DNA of 64,000 nucleotides from Bradyrhizobium sp. Tv2a-2. GTDB lineage: Bacteria > Pseudomonadota > Alphaproteobacteria > Rhizobiales > Xanthobacteraceae. The notes beneath the pieces are model-generated. The model searched no databases. It was not told where the DNA came from and worked only from the letters and a program-made list of their open reading frames with translations. The position numbers and the translations under genes were made by a program. The stretch covers positions 248,001 to 312,000 of the forward strand of contig NZ_AXAI01000008.1 in the NCBI RefSeq assembly GCF_000472425.1, in the 5' to 3' direction. This document shows, in pieces, positions 15,221 to 23,638 of the stretch (its first letter is position 1; each line of letters starts with the position of its first letter).

Positions 15221-16079
15221 TTTGGTTCCGTTCCTCAAGTGGGTTGGGGGCAAGCGATGGATGACATGGCGTCACGATTGGCTCTTCCCATCCGAATATA
15301 AGTGCTACTTTGAGCCGTTTCTTGGAGGCGGTGCAGTCCTGATGCATCTCCAGCCGAGGAAGGCCGTAATTGCTGATCTAAACGTTGATCTGATCGAAGC
15401 GTACAAGGCTGTTAAGCGCGACTGGCGCCAAATCGAGCGCTTGCTGGCAAAACATCAGCGCCTTCATTCTCATGACTATTACTATAGAATTCGTGCTACC
15501 CATTTTTCTGAGCGGACCGAAGAGGCGGCCAGATTCATTTATTTGAACAGAGCCTGTTTTAATGGAATCTACCGCGTCAACCTGAAGGGAGAGTTCAACG
15601 TTCCGAAAGGTAGCAAGGACGCAATTGTGCTAGACGATGACGATTTCGGATCGATCTCGCAGGTTTTGAGGAAATGCCAAATTGTCGCTCAGGACTTCGA
15701 GGAGACGATCGCCATGGCCGGAAGGGGCGACTTTGTCTTCGTCGACCCGCCTTACACGGTGAAACACAACAACAACGGCTTTATCAAATATAATCAGGAT
15801 CTGTTCGCTTGGGCGGATCAGGTGCGGCTGAGAGACTGCATCAAGGATGCGGTCTACCGAGGGGCATACGTCCTGTTGACGAACGCCAACCACTCCAGCG
15901 TCCGGGATCTATATAGGAACTTAGGCGCCATGCATCAGCTCGATCGGGCTAGTATTCTCTCCGCGTCAAGTTTGCATAGAAGGTTGAGTTCAGAGCTCGC
16001 GATCACGATCGGCTACTCGGCAATGGAGCCCTCAAGTGCTGCGATTTCGCGGGTGCGCGCCGCTCAAGCAGTACGTTGA
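15213..16079 (+). CDS. D12-class DNA adenine N6-methyltransferase
   Basis: SAM-dependent DNA adenine methylase of the Dam/D12 class, 288 aa, starting at GTG 15213 inside the preceding gene, hence translationally coupled. It has the SAM-binding FLKWVGGKR (residues 7-15), the YFEPFLGGGAVL motif, FIYLNRACFNGIYRVN (target-recognition side), the catalytic DPPY near residue 178 and LLTNANHSSVRDLY. All motifs are in the order expected for the alpha class. Paired with a nuclease-like partner it probably marks host DNA, so that the partner ignores or senses it. Target site unknown. Confidence 0.9.
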   Translation: MRDLVPFLKWVGGKRWMTWRHDWLFPSEYKCYFEPFLGGGAVLMHLQPRKAVIADLNVDLIEAYKAVKRDWRQIERLLAKHQRLHSHDYYYRIRATHFSERTEEAARFIYLNRACFNGIYRVNLKGEFNVPKGSKDAIVLDDDDFGSISQVLRKCQIVAQDFEETIAMAGRGDFVFVDPPYTVKHNNNGFIKYNQDLFAWADQVRLRDCIKDAVYRGAYVLLTNANHSSVRDLYRNLGAMHQLDRASILSASSLHRRLSSELAITIGYSAMEPSSAAISRVRAAQAVR

Positions 16080-16311
16080 GGAGAACGCGCTGCTGTGAAC
16101 GCAAAACCCAGCCCATGAAGAACCTCCGAACGCTGCGGCATTTCGAAGTCCATCGGCATGAGCGAGCCATCGCTCTGCCATGCCGGGCGAAGCTTGGGGG
16201 CTAAGGGCTGGAGCGGAAGCGCCGGCGGTGAATGCAGGCGGTTGCTTGTGTGGTCAAAAAAGATTGTAATCCGCCTATCAGGCGTAACACATAACCCCGG
16301 AGCGGGAAGAA
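16080..16311. other. Intergenic region between cassette and BVMO
   Basis: No gene recognised. It probably contains the end of the acquired segment and the BVMO promoter. No clear consensus promoter seen. Confidence 0.35.
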
Positions 16312-18032
16312 ATGGGAGAGGCCAAAGCCCATTATGAGGTGATTGTCGTCGGCGCTGGCGTGGCGGGCATTTACCAGATCAAGCGGTTGATCGATCTCGG
16401 CATCGACGCCACCGTACTCGACTCGGCCCCCGATCTCGGCGGCACCTGGTACTGGAACCGCTATCCCGGCTGCCGTTTTGATTCCGAGAGCTACACGTAC
16501 GGGTTCTCATTCTCACGCGAACTGCTTGAGGAGTGGCACTGGAAAGAACGTTTTTCCGGTCAGCCCGAGAATTTGCGCTACCTCAATTACGTTGCCGACA
16601 AGTTCCATTTGCGCGAGCACATGCAGTTCAACTGCAAGGTCGAGGCGATGCGCTTCGATGAAGTGCGCGATCTATGGCAAGTGCTGGTCGAGGACGGCCG
16701 CAGGCTTACCTGCCGCTTCGTGGTCCTCGCGATCGGCCTGCTCTCCGCGCCGACTATGCCGCGGCTGGAGGGTATCGATGACTTCAAAGGCCGTTCGTTC
16801 CACACCTATTATTGGCCGCATGAGCCGGTCGATCTGGCTGACAAGAAGGTAGCCGTGATTGGCACCGGCGCCACTGGCATTCAGTTGATAGGCGAGATCG
16901 CTGACAAGGTCGGCGACCTAACCGTATTCCAGCGTCGACCCAATTGGAGTGCGCCGCTCAACAATAGTGCGATCTCCGAGGAGGAGATGGCCGACATTCG
17001 CTCGCGATATGACGAGATCTTCGCCGCCTGCGCCCTCACACCCGGCAGCTTCCTGCACGGGCCTGACCGCCGCGGCTTCTACGAAGTCACTCGCGAGGAA
17101 CGGCTCGAGTTGTGGGACAAGCTCTATGATGAACCTGGCTTTGGCATTTGGCTCGCGAATTTTCGCGAGACATTCATGGACGAAGCGGCAAATGCCGAGC
17201 TGTCTGAATATATCGCCGATCGCATCCGCCGCCGTGTCAAAGATCCCGAGGTGGCCGAAAAGCTGATCCCCAGGGATCACGGCTTCGGCGTGCAACGTCT
17301 GCCGCTGGAGACGAAATATTTTGAGGCCTATAACCGCGATAACGTGCATCTCATTGACATAAGCGAGACGCCGCTCGTTCGCGTGACCGAGAAAGGCCTG
17401 CGTACCACCGAGCGCGACTATGAGTTTGATATTATCGTCTACGCCACCGGGTTCGATGCCATAACTGGCGCCTATGATTTGATTGATATTCGGGGCATCG
17501 GCGGCGAAACGTTGGCTGGAAAATGGAAGCATGCGCCATCAACCTTCCTTGGCATGCTCGTCCATGGCTTTCCGAATCTCTTGATGCCGACCGGACCGCA
17601 AAGCGCATCGGCTTCGACGAATTTTCCGCGCGGCATCGAGAATGGCGTCAACTGGTGCGTGGACCTGCTGCAACATATGTGGGACCGCGGCTACGTGCGG
17701 GGCGAAGCCACGCGCGAGGCGCAAGAGCGCTGGACCGCACATGTGGCCAAGATGTACGAGATCATGCTGATGCGCAAAGCCAAGTCTTGGTTCACCGGCT
17801 ATAACTCTAATGTCCCCGGCCATGAAGAGGGCACCGTCCGGTACTTCGTCTACAATGGCGGCACGCCGAAATTCGTCGGAATCATCCAAGGCATAGCCGC
17901 GAATGGCTATCAGGAGATCAACTTCTGGACGGGCTCGGGTACCGGCGCACAACCGACGACTGCCAGCGCGTCCGGCTCGACTTCCCCCAGTTGGGCCGCT
18001 TCACGGCATCGGCGAATGCCATGAGCAGATAG
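16312..18032 (+). CDS. Baeyer-Villiger flavin monooxygenase, C-terminus frameshifted
   Basis: FAD/NADPH monooxygenase that by family inserts oxygen next to a ketone. It has the first Rossmann motif VGAGVAG (residues 13-19), GGTWYWNRYPG, the BVMO fingerprint FKGRSFHTYYWPH (158-170) and the NADPH motif GTGATG (184-189). In the main frame the protein ends at 18024 with a low-complexity tail. From about 17940 the +1 frame reads DDCQRVRLDFPQLGRFTASA and stops at 18032, which looks like the native family end. A 1-nt indel (or sequencing error) near 17935-17960 is therefore likely. The loss is C-terminal and may be tolerated. Confidence 0.85.
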
Positions 18033-18220
18033 TGCTTGCCGTCGATGGCATCGCGAGATGCGGATAGCCGCATAGGAATGCTCTCCAGGAGATCTCTGCA
18101 CTCGATGGTAGGTCAGCGTTTGATGACCGCCATTGCCCGGTATGGCCTGAAGCTCGGCAGCCACCTGTATCTGATCGGGGCTAAACGGCGCCGGCCCGAC
18201 CAAACAGTGCCTTCTGCGTC

Positions 18221-19108
18221 CTACCTTTCATACTGATCCGGCGCCATCGCCCAGTGAGACTGATCATGCTCGAATGCGTAGTTGCGATTGGTCAGCGCCG
18301 GATTGCGATTGACCATCGGCCGCATGAACATCGGGTGGGTCGCGCTGCGCACCTCGTGCTCGACCGTGAAGAGAAGTTTGCCGCTGCTGAGATCGACGAT
18401 GTTGCAAAACCGGTACTGATACTGATTGTCCTCTCTGGAGACCAGGTTGCGCGCTTCCAGCCGGCGGTGCGGGCCCGAGAAATCGGTGATGTAAATCTGA
18501 ACATGGTGGCCGTCATATTCGGGACGGGCAGAATCGGTCTCACGGAACAGCAGCTGCTGGTCGCGGCCCGCCTTGACGGCCGTCACCTTGCGGTCGCCAT
18601 TCCTGAATTCGGCGGGCATACCCATAATCGCCGGATAGAAGGCGCAGATCCCCGGCGCGGTTCCGGCCGGCACCTCGAATTCGACATAGGGTATGCCAAG
18701 CGTGATGCGCCCGAAGCGCGCCGCGTCTGGTTCATAGCAGCGCAGACGGTTGCCCCACGGACAGACGGCCTCGACGTAATCATTGTGTTCGGCGAACGCG
18801 AACGCGGTGCCATCGAGCTTACTGGCGACAGACGCCAATCGCTGCAGCAGCGCGTTACGACCTTCGATGACCAGCCCAACATGACCGCGCAGCACCTGCG
18901 GCTTGCCGGTCGGCAAATGAAACTGACTCTGTCCAGCGTTGATCCACATGTTGGTGTCGGACACCATCAGATAGGGGTCGCGGGTGAGCCCTAGTCCGAC
19001 GACGTAGAACAAGGTCGCAAGGCGTTGATCCGGGACCTGGACGTTGACGTGCTCGAGATGGATCGCGTTGCCGAGATCCTCGGCGGAACGATCGAACTGA
19101 TGTGACAT
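18221..19108 (-). CDS. VOC-superfamily (glyoxalase/dioxygenase-like) protein
   Basis: 295-aa protein with two VOC modules: an N-terminal one starting IHLEHVNVQVPD and a second from GIPYVEFEVPAGT, the layout of extradiol-dioxygenase-like proteins. A His in LEHVNV and the later HHVQIYI could be metal ligands, but the full set cannot be proven by eye. The ATG at 19108 (MSHQFDRSAEDLG) is chosen over an upstream start at 19261 that would precede any VOC homology. It is divergent from the CoA-transferase gene, in a catabolic cluster. Substrate unknown. Confidence 0.75.
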   Translation of the reverse strand: MSHQFDRSAEDLGNAIHLEHVNVQVPDQRLATLFYVVGLGLTRDPYLMVSDTNMWINAGQSQFHLPTGKPQVLRGHVGLVIEGRNALLQRLASVASKLDGTAFAFAEHNDYVEAVCPWGNRLRCYEPDAARFGRITLGIPYVEFEVPAGTAPGICAFYPAIMGMPAEFRNGDRKVTAVKAGRDQQLLFRETDSARPEYDGHHVQIYITDFSGPHRRLEARNLVSREDNQYQYRFCNIVDLSSGKLLFTVEHEVRSATHPMFMRPMVNRNPALTNRNYAFEHDQSHWAMAPDQYER

Positions 19109-19274
19109 GGGTGCGGCTCCAGGTACTGATGACGGACAGGTCCTAGTACAGCAAAACGCGTTGACCAATCGTACCATCGGGCGATGGCTCCTGCTGGCCG
19201 AGGCACGGCATCGGTTGGCAGCCTTGCTGCGAAAGAAATTCCATGTAGTCTGAAGAAACATGAGGAGAAAGTCG

Positions 19275-20468
19275 ATGGGGGGAGTTCTGGAGGGCGTGCG
19301 CGTCCTGGATTTCGGGCGCTATATCGCGGGGCCATATTGCGCGACGCTCCTGGCCGAATTTGGCGCCGAGGTCATTCGCGTGGAGAAGCGCGACGGCAGC
19401 GAGGATCGCTTCGTTGCACCGGTCGGCGCAGGTGGCGAAGGTGCTCTGTTTCTACAGATCAACAGAAACAAGAAGTGTATCGCGCTTGATCCGATGAAGC
19501 CCGAAGGGCAGGAGGTGATGCGCCGCCTGGTTGCGACGGCTGACGTAGTCGTCGCCAATTTACCGCCGCAGACTCTGCGAGCGATGAAGCTCGATTACGA
19601 ATCGTTGAAGGCGATCAAGCCCGACATCATCCTAACGACGGCGACTGCGTTTGGCGGGCCGGGGCCCTGGTCCGACCGTGTCGGCTTCGACGGCGTCGGT
19701 CAGGTCATGTCGGGTTCGGTGTATATGACCGGTGCCGGCGATCCACCTTACCGTGCCGCCGTGAACTGGGTTGATTTCGGAACCGCGCTGCATTGCGCAT
19801 TCGGGACACTCGCCGCCCTGATCGAGCGCGGCAAATCCGGCCGCGGGCAAATTGTCGAGGGCGCGTTGCTTGCAACCGCGTTGTCTTTCACCAACGCAAC
19901 GCTGATCGAACAGGCCGTGATCAACGTCAATCGCGTTCCGACTGGCAATCTCGGGCAGACCGCCGCGCCGGCAGACATCTATCGCACCAGGGACGGCTGG
20001 TTGCTGTGTCAGGTCACTGGTCATCCACTGTTCATTCGCTGGGCAAGGCTGATGGGTGAGGAGGAGCAGTGGCTGAACGATCCGCGCTTTGCGGACGACA
20101 TCAAGCGGGGCGACAATGGTCCCGTCATCAGCGAGCGGATGGCGCGTTGGTGCGCCGAGCGTACGACGCAGGAGGCCGTCGATACGCTGGGCAAAGCCAT
20201 GATTCCGGCCGGCCCCGTCCTGAGTCCCCAGCAGGCGCTGGATCATCCGCATATTCGCGCCACCGGCTTCATGCAGGACGTCGATTATCCGGGATTGCCG
20301 AAACCCGCACCGGTGGTGCGCGCTGCCGTTCGGCTGTCGGAAACGCCGGGCGAAATCGCGACGCGTCCGCCGATGCTCGGCGAGCACACCCATCTTGTCC
20401 TGACCGAACTTGGCTATGACGCGACTGCGATTGCGACGCTGCGGAAAGCCGGCATCATCGGCGGATAG
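19275..20468 (+). CDS. CaiB/BaiF (class III) CoA-transferase
   Basis: Class III CoA-transferase of 397 aa from the ATG at 19275 (GGAGA SD). An in-frame ATG at 19260 lies inside the SD region and is less likely. It has the family start GVRVLDFGRYIAGPYCATLL, then GAEVIRVEKRDG, INRNKKCIALD and the PDIILTTATAFGGPGPW-S-D block with the catalytic Asp region. It transfers CoA between a carboxylate and an acyl-CoA, here probably activating a catabolic acid. It is co-oriented with the SDR and ligase genes after the TetR gene. Confidence 0.9.
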   Translation: MGGVLEGVRVLDFGRYIAGPYCATLLAEFGAEVIRVEKRDGSEDRFVAPVGAGGEGALFLQINRNKKCIALDPMKPEGQEVMRRLVATADVVVANLPPQTLRAMKLDYESLKAIKPDIILTTATAFGGPGPWSDRVGFDGVGQVMSGSVYMTGAGDPPYRAAVNWVDFGTALHCAFGTLAALIERGKSGRGQIVEGALLATALSFTNATLIEQAVINVNRVPTGNLGQTAAPADIYRTRDGWLLCQVTGHPLFIRWARLMGEEEQWLNDPRFADDIKRGDNGPVISERMARWCAERTTQEAVDTLGKAMIPAGPVLSPQQALDHPHIRATGFMQDVDYPGLPKPAPVVRAAVRLSETPGEIATRPPMLGEHTHLVLTELGYDATAIATLRKAGIIGG

Positions 20469-20538
20469 TGACGGGGGATTCAAACTGCCCCTTGATTGTC
20501 CCAGCCGCCATTCAGATCGCCCGCACTACGCGATCCGT

Positions 20539-21177
20539 TCAGCAAATCGTAGGCAGCAGCCGCCGAACTTCTTCCAGCAATTCGGGAATCGCGCCGTTGT
20601 CGTTGGATAAATGCTTCAGCAGGGCATTCTGAAACAGCCCGTCGAACAGCGCATAAAGCACACCGGCGGACACCGCCGGGCGCTTGCCGCCGAGTTCCGC
20701 ATAGCGCGAGGCGATCCGCCAGATCATGTTTTCGAGGCTCTTGTCGATTTCGACGACGTCCTTGCGGAAGGCTTCCTCGAAGAGCGCCTGGGCGCGCAGA
20801 TCGTACCAGAGGCGGTGCATGCGTGCCTCTTTGCGAAGGGTTTCCGCGAGCTTGACGAGAAAGCCTTCCATTAGTTCTTCGCGACTTTGTGCACTGGCCG
20901 TGACCTGATCGTAGCGGGTCACGCACTTAGCCTTGTAATGGCTGACGCAGCAGCAGATCAGATCCGTCTTGTCGCGGAAGTAGTAGTGAAAGACCCCATG
21001 CGTGAACGCTGAATTCTGCGCGATTTCACGCAGACTGGTGCGTGCGTAGCCGAGCTCGCCCAGCGTCTCTAACGCGGCTTCGGCGAGTTCGAGCCGGCGT
21101 GCATTGAACTTCTCCTCCTTGAGCGCCTCGGCCGCGTCCAAAACCCGCTTCCTCGCGCTCGCCACTTGCTGCGCCAT
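20539..21177 (-). CDS. TetR-family transcriptional regulator
   Basis: 212-aa repressor from the ATG at 21177 (MAQQVASARKRVLDAAEALK). An open frame extends upstream to 21324 but lies in the divergent promoter. The HTH is visible as LGYARTSLREIAQNSAFTHG then VFHYYFRDKTDLI, typical TetR helices 1-4. A ligand-binding helical domain follows. It diverges from the SDR gene, and three short palindromes lie between them, so it likely controls the SDR-DUF5938-ligase unit and itself. Confidence 0.85.
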   Translation of the reverse strand: MAQQVASARKRVLDAAEALKEEKFNARRLELAEAALETLGELGYARTSLREIAQNSAFTHGVFHYYFRDKTDLICCCVSHYKAKCVTRYDQVTASAQSREELMEGFLVKLAETLRKEARMHRLWYDLRAQALFEEAFRKDVVEIDKSLENMIWRIASRYAELGGKRPAVSAGVLYALFDGLFQNALLKHLSNDNGAIPELLEEVRRLLPTIC

Positions 21178-21273
21178 CGACGTCCGTTCCTCATCTTGCT
21201 CTGCCGTCCCTCGGAAGCGAAGACGATTCGCGCCTCCTCCCAACACGATTGACTGTACCCGCGTCAGAAATGT

Positions 21274-21344
21274 TTGACAATCGTCAAGCATTGTCTTGAC
21301 AAGTGTAAAGCGACGACTAAACATTTGTCAAAAATGATTTTGAC
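21274..21344. promoter_or_regulatory. Cluster of three palindromes, candidate TetR operators
   Basis: TTGAC-AATC-GTCAA (21274-21287), TTGTC-TT-GACAA (21291-21302) and GTCAAAA-ATGA-TTTTGAC (21327-21344) lie within 71 nt between the divergent TetR and SDR genes. All share a TTGAC/GTCAA or TTGTC/GACAA core. Confidence 0.55.
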
Positions 21345-21522
21345 GGTCGTAAAGACGTCGAAAAAGAACATAAGCGGAGGAGGAGTCAGCGGAAGCAAGC
21401 CGCCTCGTCGATTATCTGCGGTCCCCGAGCCGACGCGCCAGAGAGCGTCGTGCAGATGCTCGCGGCGATACGCCGCTCTCAATCAAAACAAGCAACGCAA
21501 AACAAGCAACGGAGGAGACGTT

Positions 21523-22326
21523 ATGAGTGCGAAGACCCTTGCTGGCAGAAATGCGCTGGTGACCGGTGGCGCGCGGGGTATCGGCGCCGCGATTGCAGAG
21601 GCCCTGGCAAATGCGGGTGCGGCAATCATGATCGCCGATATCCTCGAAGACGTCGGCAGGGACACTGCCGCGACGATCGCGAAATCAGGCGCGAAGGCCG
21701 GATTTGTGAGGCTCGACGTCACCGACGACCAGCAATGGGAGAGGGCGGTGGCAACCGCCGTATCCACGCTCGGTGGCTACGACATCCTCATCAACAATGC
21801 CGGGATCGAGATCACGTCGCTTGTCATCGATGTGCGGGCCGAGGATCTGCGTCGCATGTGCGACGTGAACATCGTCGGTGTCGGACTCGGCATGAAGCAC
21901 GCGTTCCGTGCCATGCGTCCCGGCGGCGCGGCTGGTGCGGGCGGTGCGATCGTCAACATTGCCTCTGTCGCCGCCACCATCGCGTTTCCGGCCATCGCCG
22001 GGTACTCGGGGACCAAGTCTGCAGTAGACCGCATGACGCGGGTCGCGGCCATGGAGGCCGGCAAGCTCGGCTACGGCGTGAGGGTCAACTGCCTCTATCC
22101 GGGCCTGGTGCCGACCGACATGGGCGTGCAGCTCGCCGGCGACATCGTGAAGGTGGGGCTCGCGCCGGATCCCAATGCCGCGGTCGCATCGGTCGTCGAG
22201 CAGACGCCGCTCGGTCGGCTCGCCGCGGTCAGCGACATCGCCGATGCTGCCGTTTTCCTCTGCTCCAACGAGGCACGCTTCATCACTGGAGCCGGGTTAC
22301 CGGTCGACGGTGGCATGGGCATGTAG
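21523..22326 (+). CDS. Short-chain dehydrogenase/reductase
   Basis: Classical SDR oxidoreductase of 267 aa starting MSAKTLAGRNALVTGGARGI, with a strong GGAGGAG SD. It has the cofactor motif TGGARGIG, NNAGIE, IVNIASVAA and the catalytic YSGTKSAVDRM (YxxxK), and ends with GAGLPVDGGMGM as usual. It is the first gene of the unit controlled from the TetR-SDR intergenic region. It probably oxidises or reduces a hydroxyl/keto group of the substrate degraded by this cluster. Confidence 0.92.
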   Translation: MSAKTLAGRNALVTGGARGIGAAIAEALANAGAAIMIADILEDVGRDTAATIAKSGAKAGFVRLDVTDDQQWERAVATAVSTLGGYDILINNAGIEITSLVIDVRAEDLRRMCDVNIVGVGLGMKHAFRAMRPGGAAGAGGAIVNIASVAATIAFPAIAGYSGTKSAVDRMTRVAAMEAGKLGYGVRVNCLYPGLVPTDMGVQLAGDIVKVGLAPDPNAAVASVVEQTPLGRLAAVSDIADAAVFLCSNEARFITGAGLPVDGGMGM

Positions 22327-22461
22327 TGCCGCTCGTTTCGTCCTGACCGACGCCGCCGGGGAGGCGCAATCGCCTCTCGGAACGAAGACGCATGGCCAGA
22401 CCGGATGGCCGGTTGAACTGCGATCAAAATCAAAACGCGAAAATCATTAGGAGGATTCAAC

Positions 22462-23583
22462 ATGAGCGAGAAGCGCCCCGTCGTCGTCTATGGCGTGTCC
22501 GGCTACACCGGACGGCTGGTCTGTGAATATCTGCGGGAATACAACGTTCCCTTCATCGCCGCCGGCCGCGATGCCGAGAAGGTCAAGGCCGTGGTCGAGA
22601 AGATCCCCGGCATCGAGACCGCCGACTACGAAGTCGTCGGGGTCGACCACACCGTCGAAGCGCTGACCAAGCTGTTCAGGGGCGCGAAAGTGGTGAGCAA
22701 CATGGTCGGCCCTTTCATCAAATACGGCAACGAAGTCGTGGAAGCCTGCTTGAATGCCGGCTGCCATTACAGCGATACGACCGGCGAACAGGACTGGGTG
22801 CTGAAGTGTCAGGAGACCTGGGGCGATCAATTCGCGGCAAAAAGATTGCTGCTCGCACCGAACGTCGCGCAGATGTATACGACCGGTGAGATCGCCGCCA
22901 ACATCTGTCTCGAACACCCTGGCCTCGACACGCTTGATATCCTCGTTTTCTGGAAGGGCCTTCCGACCTACGCCTCGACCCAGACAATCTTCACGATCCT
23001 GAAAGCGAACTGGTACTATCTCGAACAAAACAAGTTTGTCGAATGGGATGTCACCGCTCGCGCCGACGTCGTGGTCCCGGGCCAGCACGAAACCGCCATT
23101 GCCGTGCCGTGGGGCGGCACCGCTCATCCGGTCTGGTTCAGGAACGATCCGCGTGTCTCGAATTGTCGCGTGCTCGGCGGCGTTCTCGCGCGTCCCGTCA
23201 TGGAGGGGGTGGTCCAGACCACTCAAATGGTGAAAGAGAAGATCAAGCCGCTGCCGCCTGATCAGCAGGAGAAGGCTCTCGCCGACATTGCCGCGAGCGT
23301 TCAGGCGGCAATGCCGCCACGCGAGAATCCACGCATCAACACCTCGATCGACTCGGTCTACGCCTCCGGGCCGCTTGGCCGTGTGCACTGTGTTATCCAC
23401 GGCAACTGCAACTACAAGCAGACCGGAATGCTGCAGGCCTATGCGGCGTTCTCATTGTTACAGACCCCACCGAAGAAGGTGGGCTTCGCGTCGGGTTGCC
23501 AGGCGTTTGGTCACCGCGAGTTGCTCGGCCAGCTGCGTAGCTTCGGCCTGGTGATGAACCCGATCCTGACCATCCATAATTGA
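22462..23583 (+). CDS. Saccharopine-dehydrogenase-like (DUF5938-type) protein
   Basis: 373-aa protein beginning KRPVVVYGVSGYTGRLVCEY, an NAD(P)-binding Rossmann turn (GxSGYTG) found in saccharopine-dehydrogenase-like and trans-enoyl-reductase proteins, then GRDAEKVK and NMVGPFIKYGNEVVEACL. The C-terminal half is family-specific (DUF5938-like), with no clear catalytic signature. SD AGGAGG. It lies between the SDR and the acyl-CoA ligase in the same direction, suggesting a reductive step on a CoA- or ketone intermediate. Reaction not established. Confidence 0.75.
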   Translation: MSEKRPVVVYGVSGYTGRLVCEYLREYNVPFIAAGRDAEKVKAVVEKIPGIETADYEVVGVDHTVEALTKLFRGAKVVSNMVGPFIKYGNEVVEACLNAGCHYSDTTGEQDWVLKCQETWGDQFAAKRLLLAPNVAQMYTTGEIAANICLEHPGLDTLDILVFWKGLPTYASTQTIFTILKANWYYLEQNKFVEWDVTARADVVVPGQHETAIAVPWGGTAHPVWFRNDPRVSNCRVLGGVLARPVMEGVVQTTQMVKEKIKPLPPDQQEKALADIAASVQAAMPPRENPRINTSIDSVYASGPLGRVHCVIHGNCNYKQTGMLQAYAAFSLLQTPPKKVGFASGCQAFGHRELLGQLRSFGLVMNPILTIHN

Positions 23584-23638
23584 CGGTTCGGCCGGCGCGG
23601 CACGGTCCGCGCCGGCTTCGCCCCGCGCGGAGGCAGTC

